From Nostoc sp. CHAB 5715 (GTDB taxonomy: Bacteria > Cyanobacteriota > Cyanobacteriia > Cyanobacteriales > Nostocaceae), in assembly GCF_020829685.1 (NCBI RefSeq), contig NZ_JAIVFR010000291.1, positions 1 to 7,636 of the forward strand: 7,636 bases of DNA, given 5' to 3'. Position numbers and translations under genes: made by a program. This document shows positions 1 to 5,753 of the stretch, in pieces. Numbering within the stretch: the stretch's first letter is position 1; each line of letters opens with the position of its first letter. Below the pieces are notes generated by a model that saw nothing but the letters and a program-made list of their open reading frames with translations, was not told the DNA's origin and searched no databases.

Positions 1-53
1 ACTAGCAGTGGTAATCCCACCACCATAAAACGAAGCTGTTGCTTTGATATCGG
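1..53. repeat. Left arm of a perfect 53-bp inverted repeat (partner 217-269)
   Basis: Bases 1-53 are the exact reverse complement of 217-269 (position i pairs with 270-i, 53 of 53), and the match stops abruptly at 54/216. The partner arm is an ordinary part of the hydrolase coding sequence, so the copy at 1-53 is the displaced one. A fold-back chimera at a contig end is the simplest reading; a real inverted duplication that breaks the gene is the alternative. Confidence 0.9.
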
Positions 54-59
54 CTTGGT

Positions 60-563
60 TTGCAATATTATCAACAAGTAAAGTATCACGAGATATTAAG
101 CGATATTCAAGCTACCATTACTTACGTCAAAACTTTACCCAATGTCAAGGATAATGCAATCGCTGTCATTGGTTTCTGTTTTGGCGGTCATGTTGCTTAC
201 ATAGCTGCAACTTTACCCGATATCAAAGCAACAGCTTCGTTTTATGGTGGTGGGATTACCACTGCTAGTTATGGTGAAGACACTCCAACCATTAATCGTA
301 CCTCAGAAATTAAAGGTACTATTTATGCATTTTTTGGTACAAGAGATGCATTAGTTTCCCAGGAAGAAAACGAGCAAATTGAAGCGGAACTCAAAAAACA
401 TCAAATCAATCATCGTGTATTTCGATACGACGCCGGACACGGATTCTTTGCGGGATTTTTCAAAGACCAATACCCATTTTTAGCCCAGCACCCAAGTTAT
501 AACCCAGAAGCTGCTCCTGATGCTTGGCAACATGTTTTAGAACTGTTTCAAAATTACCTATAA
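60..563 (+). CDS. Dienelactone hydrolase family protein, 5'-truncated by an inverted duplication
   Basis: This is the C-terminal two thirds of an alpha/beta-hydrolase of the dienelactone hydrolase family, soluble enzymes that use a Cys-Asp-His triad to hydrolyse lactones or related esters; the substrate here cannot be told. Visible residues, counted from the TTG at 60: the nucleophile elbow GFCFGG with Cys40, Asp96 in GTRDALVS, and His127 in DAGHGFF, in the spacing expected for the family. The family is usually about 240-250 residues and this frame gives 167, so about 80 N-terminal residues are missing. Positions 54-59 still read as sensible coding sequence (Leu-Gly before Leu-Gln-Tyr-Tyr), so the TTG is an internal Leu codon, not a true start. 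In-frame stops at 3-5 and 12-14 lie in bases 1-53, which are a reversed copy of 217-269. The gene is probably intact in the organism and broken here by a sequence-end artefact. No co-directional partner follows closely. Confidence 0.85.
   Translation: MQYYQQVKYHEILSDIQATITYVKTLPNVKDNAIAVIGFCFGGHVAYIAATLPDIKATASFYGGGITTASYGEDTPTINRTSEIKGTIYAFFGTRDALVSQEENEQIEAELKKHQINHRVFRYDAGHGFFAGFFKDQYPFLAQHPSYNPEAAPDAWQHVLELFQNYL
217..269. repeat. Right arm of the 53-bp inverted repeat, inside the hydrolase gene
   Basis: This is the native copy. It encodes part of the hydrolase (residues about 53-70, after the Cys40 nucleophile elbow) and continues the reading frame on both sides. The arms are separated by 163 bases (54-216). 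Confidence 0.9.
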
Positions 564-600
564 AACTTGATTGCATGAAGAGTGCTGAGTTTAAAAACCG

Positions 601-654
601 CCCACGAGGGGGAGCCACTGCGGTGGACGGGTTTCCCGGCATAAAGCAAGTGGG
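601..654. repeat. Dispersed palindromic repeat with a three-stem fold
   Basis: The stretch folds on itself with an outer stem CCCAC/GTGGG (601-605 with 650-654) enclosing two small perfect hairpins, CCAC-tgcg-GTGG (615-626) and CGGG-ttt-CCCG (628-638). The block containing GAGCCACTGCG and GGGTTTCCCGGC resembles a short repeat I remember as frequent between genes of Nostoc-type cyanobacteria. No transposase is associated. Whether it acts as an RNA structure past the hydrolase stop is unknown; there is no T-run to make it a standard terminator. Confidence 0.55.
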
Positions 655-778
655 GTCGGGGTATCAACCTCATCACTGCGATCTCAATCTAGCAGGTACA
701 ATGAGAGAGTCTAAGGCCATACACAGCCATGACCAGCAAAATTACATTACAGCGCTTTTCAAGTAATTGAACTACGCC

Positions 779-806
779 ACTCCCTACTCCCCACTCCCCA
801 CTCCCC
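779..806. repeat. Heptanucleotide short tandem repeat array (ACTCCCC type)
   Basis: There are four head-to-tail 7-base units: ACTCCCT (779-785) and then three exact ACTCCCC (786-792, 793-799, 800-806). Such heptamer arrays (STRR sequences) are typical of heterocystous cyanobacterial intergenic regions. A related array on the opposite strand lies at 7555-7589. Confidence 0.85.
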
Positions 807-856
807 GTCTCATCTGTGGTCTAAATACCTGAAAAATGCTGTAAACCAAGAAGTGG

Positions 857-885
857 TTGTGTATTTTCCCTTTACCTGCTATTTT
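857..885 (+). promoter_or_regulatory. Weak sigma-70-like promoter candidate for the small-gene pair
   Basis: TTGTGT (857-862) and TATTTT (880-885) are separated by 17 bases and lie 33 bases before the TTG start at 919. Both boxes are imperfect (three and four consensus matches), so this is only a candidate in an AT-rich stretch. Confidence 0.2.
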
Positions 886-918
886 GATTCAGAACTATGT
901 GGCTGAGGTATACCGATC

Positions 919-1095
919 TTGCCAACTGCTGAACAAGGGATCAGGTGTGTAATACTATGTCAATCTTTGACTAATACATTTACCCCTATTTTCATTGTCC
1001 GCCTTGATGAGCAAACAGGTAATGTGTTTATTTTGGCAGGAGATAACATAGAAATAGAAATTTATCGCAATGGTTTTTGGAGGTTCTTGTCATGA
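919..1095 (+). CDS. Small protein, 58 aa, DUF6888-like; first gene of a coupled pair
   Basis: A short gene with a TTG start; below about 60 codons it is easily missed. The product begins MPTAEQGIRCVILCQ, followed by a segment with IFIVRLDEQTGNVFILAG and the ending YRNGFWRFLS. From memory this fits a small cyanobacterial family of unknown function (DUF6888), whose members start MPT-EQA and end in a WRF motif; I could not check it by search. Supporting evidence: GAGGT at 905-909 is a good ribosome binding site nine bases before the TTG; the upstream in-frame stop (904-906) leaves no ATG; and the stop TGA (1093-1095) overlaps the next gene's ATG (1092-1094) as ATGA, the usual sign of translational coupling. 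No membrane segment or catalytic motif is visible. Confidence 0.75.
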   Translation: MPTAEQGIRCVILCQSLTNTFTPIFIVRLDEQTGNVFILAGDNIEIEIYRNGFWRFLS

Positions 1096-1313
1096 AGTCT
1101 GACTTTAATAGCATGACCAAAACTGAGTTAAGAGCTTTCGTCATTGCTCACCCCGACAACAAAGCAGCATTCCGTGCTTTTGTTGACCGCTTTACTTCTG
1201 AAGCATCTCCAGAGACTTTTGACATCCCCAAATCAAATGCAGAGATTGAGGAAGTTGAAATATTGATTAGACAAAAGTTAGAACAATTAAACATAAGCGA
1301 GGGCTACAAGTAG
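1092..1313 (+). CDS. Small protein, 73 aa, DUF6887-like; second gene of a coupled pair
   Basis: The product starts MKSDFNSMTKTELRAFVIAH, has a charged helical middle and ends with an acidic helix EIEEVEILIRQKLEQLN. It resembles, from memory, the small cyanobacterial DUF6887 family, whose members begin with M-K-x-x-F, then a T/S-x-x-ELR-A-x-V/I pattern followed by H, and are often encoded directly after a DUF6888 gene. The function is unknown; no enzymatic motif is visible and the protein looks soluble and alpha-helical. A TTG at 1077 could extend the frame by five codons, but ATG 1092 is preferred: GGAGG (1079-1083) sits eight bases upstream, and the ATG overlaps the preceding stop as ATGA. 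The binding site lies inside the upstream gene, so the two proteins are probably made together in fixed ratio, as in many toxin-antitoxin or two-subunit pairs; that functional link is inference. Confidence 0.82.
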   Translation: MKSDFNSMTKTELRAFVIAHPDNKAAFRAFVDRFTSEASPETFDIPKSNAEIEEVEILIRQKLEQLNISEGYK

Positions 1314-1432
1314 ACTCAGTTCCTCTAATTGCGAGGGTTAATTAACGGCTGAATCTGACTGCTGCTATCTCAATCTACTGCCTGCACCCAACTGTTGAAA
1401 GGCTATCTATTGGATGTTTGAGGTGATGTGTG

Positions 1433-1570
1433 ATATCATGTCCGCTTGATTGCTTATAAAACCCGAAGAACCCCACCCCGCCAAAGCTGTGCTTTGTCTC
1501 CCCTCCCCGCAGGCTCTTAGGGGTTGGGGGTGGGGTTCTTTTATTATGGGTAATTTGGCGGACATGATAT
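1433..1570. mobile_element. MITE-like element with 13-bp perfect terminal inverted repeats
   Basis: The ends ATATCATGTCCGC (1433-1445) and GCGGACATGATAT (1558-1570) are perfect 13-base inverted repeats. Inside is a second perfect pair, AAGAACCCCACCCC (1466-1479) with GGGGTGGGGTTCTT (1527-1540). Inside that are CAAAG-ctgtg-CTTTG (1482-1496) and CCCCT/AGGGG (1500-1504 with 1519-1523). The whole 138 bases can thus fold into one branched hairpin. There is no open frame of meaning and no transposase, so it would be a non-autonomous element; its tips are nearly the same as those at 4856 and 5065. No clear target duplication is visible. Confidence 0.7.
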
Positions 1571-1600
1571 GATAGGTGAAGCGGAACGTTAACAGTGAGA

Positions 1601-1668
1601 GCGATATATATCTACAACAAGCTACTTTGCGTCTACGCTTTTCTTTGAAGTTGACAAAATTTTGAGTA
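1601..1668. repeat. Dispersed repeat, copy A (related to 5091-5183)
   Basis: The stretch contains TCTACAACAAGC (1611-1622; TCTACGACAAGC in the other copy), GCGTCTACGC (1629-1638) and the 18-mer TTGACAAAATTTTGAGTA (1651-1668). The last 40 bases match 5144-5183 at 34 of 40 positions without a gap. It ends 55 bases beyond the methyltransferase stop and follows directly on a MITE-like element, as the other copy does. Confidence 0.7.
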
Positions 1669-1682
1669 ATAACGCACATACT

Positions 1683-1690
1683 GCGATCGC
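1683..1690. other. HIP1 octamer GCGATCGC
   Basis: Exact copy of the highly iterated palindrome of cyanobacterial genomes; its left side overlaps a small hairpin. It supports the taxonomic assignment rather than a specific local role. Confidence 0.8.
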
Positions 1691-1711
1691 ACTCTTGTCC
1701 AATGAGTGCGA
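1687..1711 (-). terminator. Hairpin just past the methyltransferase stop, possible terminator
   Basis: TCGCACTC (1687-1694) and GAGTGCGA (1704-1711) form a perfect 8-bp stem with a 9-base loop, 11 bases beyond the methyltransferase stop. There is no T-run after it on the minus strand, so it is at best a non-canonical terminator or an RNA 3'-end stabiliser. Confidence 0.3.
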
Positions 1712-1722
1712 TACTGTTGGCT

Positions 1723-2370
1723 TTAAGCTTTTGAGTTTTTCAGCAGTAATTGACAACCACATAAAAACGGGTTTGGATTTTCTATGCGATCGTCCACAAG
1801 CACTTCAATGGGAAGCTTGCTGTTATAAATCAATTCGTCATAATCCATCAATGCGTTCCACTTGATTTTGCCAGTCGGGAAGCCTAGCTGTGAAGCAGCA
1901 TCAAATATTAATTCTTGCCATTTCTGAATCTCTGGATTTTGCGATTTGCAGTAATCGAGAATGGCAATAAATGCACCAGGCTTGGTAACTCGTAAAATTT
2001 CCTTAAGAGCAAGAACTGGATCATTAACAACACAGAGGGTAAATCCCGACGCTGCTGCATCAAAGCTATTATCAGGAAAATCAAGATTGCACATATCCGA
2101 TACCTTGAAGGTGATGTCTGCGGATACACGTTTTTTACGTGCTTCATCCATCATCTTCTGAGAAAGATCAACACCGACGATATGCACGCCTTCAGGGTAG
2201 GCTGAAAGATTAAGACCTGTTCCTACCGCAGCATCTAGTACGGTTTGTCCTGGTTTAAGCTGCAAGGAAGCAATTAGTGGTTCGCGCTCGATGTGCCAGT
2301 AACGCTTCATAATCGCGTCATAATCCACTGCACCTTGATCGTAAGTTTCAATCACCTGATTTATCTGCAT
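1723..2370 (-). CDS. Class I SAM-dependent methyltransferase (UbiE/Methyltransf_11 type)
   Basis: This 215-residue soluble protein has a Rossmann-type methyltransferase fold that would transfer a methyl group from S-adenosylmethionine. Motif I is VLDAAVGTG (44-52, the SAM-binding loop, with Ala-Ala where many relatives have a Gly or Cys). The acidic post-I strand end is GVDLS (66-70), followed by MMDEAR. The FPDNSFDAAASGF block (98-110) matches motif II, and LRVTKPGAFIAILDY (126-140) matches motif III. The N-terminal YDQGAVDYDAIMKRYW is the usual helix covering the SAM pocket. Length is normal for small members of the group. The substrate cannot be deduced: ubiquinone/menaquinone-type, tocopherol-type and small-molecule methylases all share these motifs. 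The start is ATG at 2370, with only a weak AAAGAA-type binding site. The histidine kinase gene lies 123 bases upstream on the same strand, so co-transcription is possible. Confidence 0.88.
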   Translation of the reverse strand: MQINQVIETYDQGAVDYDAIMKRYWHIEREPLIASLQLKPGQTVLDAAVGTGLNLSAYPEGVHIVGVDLSQKMMDEARKKRVSADITFKVSDMCNLDFPDNSFDAAASGFTLCVVNDPVLALKEILRVTKPGAFIAILDYCKSQNPEIQKWQELIFDAASQLGFPTGKIKWNALMDYDELIYNSKLPIEVLVDDRIENPNPFLCGCQLLLKNSKA

Positions 2371-2493
2371 AAGTTCTTTAACAAATAGAACTACTAATTT
2401 TAACTATCGGCCAAGTTATATAATATATTGATGTCTAAACTTTGTGTACTGCAATCATACTTAGATTTGGTCAAATTCCAAACTAGTATCAAG

Positions 2494-4689
2494 TTAAACC
2501 ACTCCATGAACTTTTAGCTGGAGAGGAACTTGAATGACAAACTCAGTTCCTTCTCCAGCAGTTGAGAAGCACTCCAGTTTGCCGCCATGTTTTTGTGTGA
2601 CGATTTGGTAGCTGATGGACATACCCATTCCGGTTCCTTTGCCAATGGGTTTAGTGGTGAAAAAGGGATCGAATATTCGTTGCTGAAATTCTTTAGAAAT
2701 ACCAACTCCGTTATCAGCGATCGCCACTTGCAACCACGTTGAATTAACTACCGATGTCCGAATCTTAATTCGACTGGGATTGTTCTCAATCTCCTGATAA
2801 GTACGCTTGGTATTATTTTCTTCTAAAGCATCAATCGCATTTACTAAAATATTCATAAACACCTGATTAAGTTGTCCGGCATAGCATTCTACTGGGGGTA
2901 CATTGTCGTAGTCTTTAATCACCTCAATTTCAGGTTGTTCTGGTTTACCTTTGAGGCGGTGCTGCAAAATCATCAAAGTACTGTCGATGCCTTCATGAAT
3001 ATCGACCTGTTTAAATTCCGCTTCGTCCATGCGGGAGAAGTTCCGCAGCGACAGTACAATCTGGCGAATGCGATCGGTGCCTACTCTCATAGAAGACAAC
3101 ATTTTTGGCAAGTCTGACTGCAAAAACTCTAGATCGATGTCTTCACCAGCAGTTTGAATTTCAGCAGCAGGGTTAGAATCATGCTGCTGATACAACTGCA
3201 CAAGCGCTAATAAATCCTGAGTATATTCCTGCACATGGGTAAGGTTGCCATGAATAAAGTTGACTGGATTATTAATTTCGTGTGCGACTCCAGCAACTAA
3301 TTGTCCCAAACTAGACATTTTTTCACTTTGAATAATTTGAGATTGAGTGCGCTGCAATTCCTCTAATGTATTTTTAAGTTCAATGGTACGTTCTTCTACG
3401 CGTTCTTCTAGTTCTTCTTTGCTTTTCTCTAAAGCCGTAAACGATTCATGCAATTGCCCTGCCATGTGGTTGAAAGAGTTAGATAAGGTATTCAGTTCTC
3501 GAATACCGCTAGTTTCTACTGTCTGATTTAAATTGCCAGATGCCATTGCCTCACTTGCCCAATTTAGGCGCAGAATCGGGCGTACAATCCAATGAGAGGT
3601 AAACACGCCCATCGCTGAGGCAACAACCAATGCGCCCAAACAAAGGGCGATCGTGATCTGCGTGTTGGTGTTAATTTGGGTCATAAATGTGTTCTCTGGC
3701 ACACTCACCACCATCAGCCAATTTAAACCATATTTGTCACGCCAAGGTATAACATTGACAAAATTCCGTTTTCCTTCCACCTCAACTTGAAAATCTGTAT
3801 CTTGGGTGATAGAGCTAAACCCGGAGATTTTCAGGTGTCTGGCAATGTTCTGTATTATTGGGTCAGAACTGTTGATCGCCTGCAATCGCTGGAACTCTTG
3901 ATTAACCACGACAAAAGGCTTCTCTGTACCAGAACTGGCGATTAATGTGCCATCTCGTTCCATAAGAAATACCCGCCCAGACTGACTAATATCCAAACTG
4001 CGTAAAAAATCGCTGAGTTTCAACAGATAGATATCAGAGCTAATCATTCCTAGTAGGCGATTTTGCGAATCATAGATGGGACGACTCGCAGAAGCAGCAA
4101 TGTAGGGGCTAGTGGGATAATTTACAGTTACAATCTTTCCCCAAATAGGTTTACCAGCAGCGATGGGTTGGGTATACCAAGGTTCTTTAGAATTTTGCCA
4201 AGTCCATCGAGTAATTACCTGAGTTCGATTACCTTGATTATCTGTGGCATAAGTGGAAGTATTATTGGCGAGCTTGGCAGTCCAATCATCAATAGTAATC
4301 GTCTTGCCATCATAACGACCAGCACCCACCCCTTCACCCGTCGTTAGTCCAATACCAATAAAAGTCAGGTCAGAGGCGTGTATCTGATCCCATAAATACT
4401 TGCCAACAGTTTGGCGATCGCGTACATCTAATATTCCCCTGCGGATGGCATCTGCGTTAAGCTGATTAAGCGTTTGCGGAATGGAAAGATAAGACTTTAG
4501 GTGTTCATCCACTACATCGCTGGTGCGATCTATCAACTGCTGTGCCAAGTCGTTAACTGCTCTTTGTCCATTTTTAAAGGACAAATAACCTACTAAGCTG
4601 ACCGCTGCAAAAATTTGGATAAGGAAGGGAACAATAAGAACAATCTGTAATGGGAACGCTTTACCTTTACTGAGATAGTGAGTTTTCAT
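2494..4689 (-). CDS. Membrane sensor histidine kinase (dCache-HAMP-HisKA-HATPase)
   Basis: A 731-residue two-component sensor kinase of the inner membrane. In order: transmembrane helix about 14-38; a large extracytoplasmic region about 40-340 that looks like a double Cache (PDC) sensor, with PWY at 170-172 and the RPIYDSQNRLLGMISSDIYL strand pair (203-222); second transmembrane helix about 345-369; HAMP linker about 366-417; coiled coil about 418-455 rich in Glu/Leu; HisKA with the H-box AGVAHEINNPVN and phospho-acceptor His470; then the ATPase with N-box NILVNAID (Asn617), G1 ADNGVGI (659-664), F-box FDPFFTTKP and G2 GKGTGMGMSIS (684-693). All catalytic boxes are intact, so it should autophosphorylate. 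The ligand is unknown: the Arg two residues before the WY of amino-acid-binding Cache domains is Glu169 here. No response regulator is nearby. Start ATG 4689 gives a normal short N-terminus before helix 1; no clear Shine-Dalgarno is seen. Confidence 0.93.
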   Translation of the reverse strand: MKTHYLSKGKAFPLQIVLIVPFLIQIFAAVSLVGYLSFKNGQRAVNDLAQQLIDRTSDVVDEHLKSYLSIPQTLNQLNADAIRRGILDVRDRQTVGKYLWDQIHASDLTFIGIGLTTGEGVGAGRYDGKTITIDDWTAKLANNTSTYATDNQGNRTQVITRWTWQNSKEPWYTQPIAAGKPIWGKIVTVNYPTSPYIAASASRPIYDSQNRLLGMISSDIYLLKLSDFLRSLDISQSGRVFLMERDGTLIASSGTEKPFVVVNQEFQRLQAINSSDPIIQNIARHLKISGFSSITQDTDFQVEVEGKRNFVNVIPWRDKYGLNWLMVVSVPENTFMTQINTNTQITIALCLGALVVASAMGVFTSHWIVRPILRLNWASEAMASGNLNQTVETSGIRELNTLSNSFNHMAGQLHESFTALEKSKEELEERVEERTIELKNTLEELQRTQSQIIQSEKMSSLGQLVAGVAHEINNPVNFIHGNLTHVQEYTQDLLALVQLYQQHDSNPAAEIQTAGEDIDLEFLQSDLPKMLSSMRVGTDRIRQIVLSLRNFSRMDEAEFKQVDIHEGIDSTLMILQHRLKGKPEQPEIEVIKDYDNVPPVECYAGQLNQVFMNILVNAIDALEENNTKRTYQEIENNPSRIKIRTSVVNSTWLQVAIADNGVGISKEFQQRIFDPFFTTKPIGKGTGMGMSISYQIVTQKHGGKLECFSTAGEGTEFVIQVPLQLKVHGVV
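2717..2724. other. HIP1 octamer GCGATCGC
   Basis: Exact HIP1 palindrome inside the kinase gene, within codons around the G1 box (IADNG region). HIP1 sites commonly lie inside cyanobacterial coding sequences. Confidence 0.8.
4414..4421. other. HIP1 octamer GCGATCGC
   Basis: Exact HIP1 palindrome in the sensor-domain part of the kinase gene. It is the third in the window, where fewer than one would be expected by chance. Confidence 0.8.
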
Positions 4690-4751
4690 TGGAAACTAGA
4701 AGTTGATGCTAATCTGATTTCTTCTTATAGTTCCCAAGATGACCACATAAT

Positions 4752-4780
4752 ATTAACCTTTGTTGAATTTTTTTTGTCAA
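4752..4780 (-). promoter_or_regulatory. Sigma-70-type promoter of the histidine kinase gene
   Basis: Read on the minus strand, a perfect -35 box TTGACA (4780-4775) is followed after exactly 17 bases by GTTAAT (4757-4752), four of six matches to the -10 consensus. Transcription would start near 4745, giving a leader of roughly 55 bases before ATG 4689. The region between the boxes is A-rich. Confidence 0.45.
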
Positions 4781-4787
4781 GCTGTAG

Positions 4788-4840
4788 GGTGCGTTGCGCT
4801 TTGCAACAACGCACCATCATAATGATCAATTGGTGCGTTG
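4788..4840. repeat. Palindromic repeat with three complementary arms (GGTGCGTTG type)
   Basis: GGTGCGTTG occurs at 4788-4796 and again at 4832-4840, and its complement CAACGCACC lies between at 4807-4815. The middle arm can therefore pair with either side: a 9-bp stem with the left, or a 10-bp stem CAACGCACCA/TGGTGCGTTG (4807-4816 with 4831-4840) with the right. Inverted GGTGCGTT-type repeats are widespread between genes in cyanobacteria. It lies directly upstream of the kinase -35 box. Confidence 0.7.
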
Positions 4841-4855
4841 TGCTGCGCGACTCTA

Positions 4856-5065
4856 ATATCAAGTCCGGTTAATCACTTACGATAAGTCAAAAGCGAGTGG
4901 AACGGAGTGGAACGTTCGCGGAGCGTCTCCAAGAGTTGCAATCGCTTCCTTATTGGGATTACTTCACTCCGCTATCGCTACGTACCCTTCTCCTGACGGA
5001 GACGCTGCGCGAACGGGAACGCTAAGAGCGAACGTAATTGACTTGTATTCTAGCGGACTTGATAT
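4856..5065. mobile_element. MITE-like element with 12-bp terminal inverted repeats
   Basis: The ends ATATCAAGTCCG (4856-4867) and CGGACTTGATAT (5054-5065) are perfect inverted repeats. They differ from the tips of the element at 1433-1570 by one base over the shared 12 (A for T at the seventh base), so both probably belong to one family. Inside, 4914-4930 and 4998-5014 form a 17-base inverted pair with one mismatch (GTTCGCGGAGCGTCTCC and its near complement), a motif common in Nostoc-type spacers. The interior is otherwise unlike the first element, and there is no transposase. Confidence 0.65.
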
Positions 5066-5090
5066 AACGGATAAATATTTTGATCAAACA

Positions 5091-5183
5091 GCGATGTCTA
5101 CGACAAGCCGCTGACGCTCCTTCGTCGCTACCGCTTCGCTAATGCGTCTACGCAATTATTTGGGTTTGACAAAATTTTGAGTA
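5091..5183. repeat. Dispersed repeat, copy B (related to 1601-1668)
   Basis: It shares with copy A the opening GCGAT, TCTACGACAAGC (5097-5108), GCGTCTACGC (5144-5153) and the terminal 18-mer (5166-5183); the distance from GCGTCTACGC to the 18-mer is 22 bases in both. The middle has about 25 extra bases of the TTCGTCGCTACCGCTTCGCT kind. It ends 11 bases beyond the stop of the 141-residue gene. Confidence 0.7.
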
Positions 5184-5194
5184 CTAGGGCAATT

Positions 5195-5620
5195 TTAATT
5201 TGTCGCTACCGTTTTCTTTCCATTATTGCCTTCCAGACTGGCAACAAATGACGGTTGCTCATCATTGGAGGTTGCCCGTTCGTTTCGCTGTCCCTTGCGA
5301 CGCTGATTTTTAGGAACTCCCCCCGCCATGCCGTACTCTATACTGCTTTTACCATATCGAGTCCCAACTGCCATCAGCATTTGTTCTGTCATATCTCCCA
5401 ACTCGCTTTCTGTTTCTAGCATTTCCCGATACAACTTATCCAAGCTGGAAAGGGCACTATTGTAAGCATTTTCTTTAGATCGCATCGTCTCGATCAGAGT
5501 TGAGAAAGCAGGTAAAGTAAGTCCATTGCCTAAATCTAACCTCGGATCAATTGAGTTTATGCTAGCCGCACGACGCACTGCTTTTTCTAACACTACAGAA
5601 GTTCTTTTTCTACGAGCCAT
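5195..5620 (-). CDS. Conserved-looking cyanobacterial protein of unknown function, 141 aa
   Basis: I cannot assign a function. The protein starts with a very basic stretch, MARRKRTSVVLEKAVRR, then a segment IDPRLDLGNGLTLPAF (24-39), then a long amphipathic helical part rich in Glu, Leu and Ser (about 40-85, possible coiled coil). Next comes RYGKSSIEYGMAGGVPK (88-104) and a polar tail of about 38 residues rich in Arg, Lys, Asn and Gln that is probably disordered. The pattern DLGNGLTL followed by YGK-x-S-x-EY-x-MAGG is familiar to me from hypothetical proteins of Nostoc-type genomes, but I recall no function. There is no membrane segment or catalytic motif. The basic N-terminus could bind nucleic acid, which is only a guess. 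The start is well supported: AGGTG lies six bases upstream of ATG 5620. It stands alone between repeat-filled spacers. Confidence 0.75.
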   Translation of the reverse strand: MARRKRTSVVLEKAVRRAASINSIDPRLDLGNGLTLPAFSTLIETMRSKENAYNSALSSLDKLYREMLETESELGDMTEQMLMAVGTRYGKSSIEYGMAGGVPKNQRRKGQRNERATSNDEQPSFVASLEGNNGKKTVATN

Positions 5621-5753
5621 GATCTACACCTGAGAATCTAGTACGGTTAATATTCTTTACCTTAAGAAATTTACGTATAGATCAGCTTGAGAGAATTCCG
5701 GCAAATCTGCAATAGTTTTTGCTACATAGCGATCGTTGTCATGAATGCGCTAA

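Larger units (their letters stand above)
564..918. other. Non-coding, repeat-bearing spacer
   Basis: Between the hydrolase stop and the small-gene pair I find no convincing gene. The open frames here (for example 524-766) have no family resemblance and run through a structured repeat (601-654) and a heptamer array (779-806), so they are not coding. The right-hand 60 bases should contain the promoter of the 919-1313 gene pair. Confidence 0.6.
1314..1722. other. Non-coding spacer filled largely by repeats
   Basis: This convergent spacer lies between the plus-strand small genes and the minus-strand methyltransferase. Positions 1314-1432 show nothing I can name. Then come a MITE-like element (1433-1570), a dispersed repeat (1601-1668), a HIP1 octamer (1683-1690) and a small hairpin (1687-1711). 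The minus-strand frame 1407-1679 is a by-product of the palindromic element, not a gene. Confidence 0.6.
4690..5194. other. Repeat-rich spacer upstream of the histidine kinase
   Basis: No gene is supported here. It contains the kinase promoter (4752-4780), a three-arm palindrome (4788-4840), a MITE-like element (4856-5065) and the second copy of the dispersed repeat (5091-5183), which reaches to within 11 bases of the stop of the next minus-strand gene. The plus-strand frame 4678-4872 has no family resemblance and runs through the palindromes. Confidence 0.6.

Noticed and set aside
601..654. tRNA-like gene
   Set aside because: The outer stem with two inner hairpins looks superficially like a cloverleaf, but it is too short, has no TTCRA arm and no CCA-type end; it fits a dispersed repeat better.
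460..766. Open frames 460-642 (-) and 524-766 (+)
   Set aside because: The first overlaps the hydrolase end antisense and the second runs through a palindromic repeat; neither resembles any protein family or has a binding site.
1077..1091. TTG start at 1077 for the 73-residue gene
   Set aside because: It overlaps the GGAGG binding site that serves ATG 1092, and the family-like N-terminus begins at 1092.
1407..1679. Minus-strand frame of 90 codons
   Set aside because: It spans the MITE-like element and the dispersed repeat; its sequence is the translation of the GC-rich hairpin arms.
1662..2161. Frames 1662-1865 (+), 1961-2161 (+) and 1908-2147 (-)
   Set aside because: All lie within or opposite the methyltransferase gene, whose motifs establish the true frame.
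2514..4347. Frames 2514-2705 (-), 2872-3117 (+) and 4063-4347 (+)
   Set aside because: They are shadows of the histidine kinase gene, which has all kinase boxes in frame.
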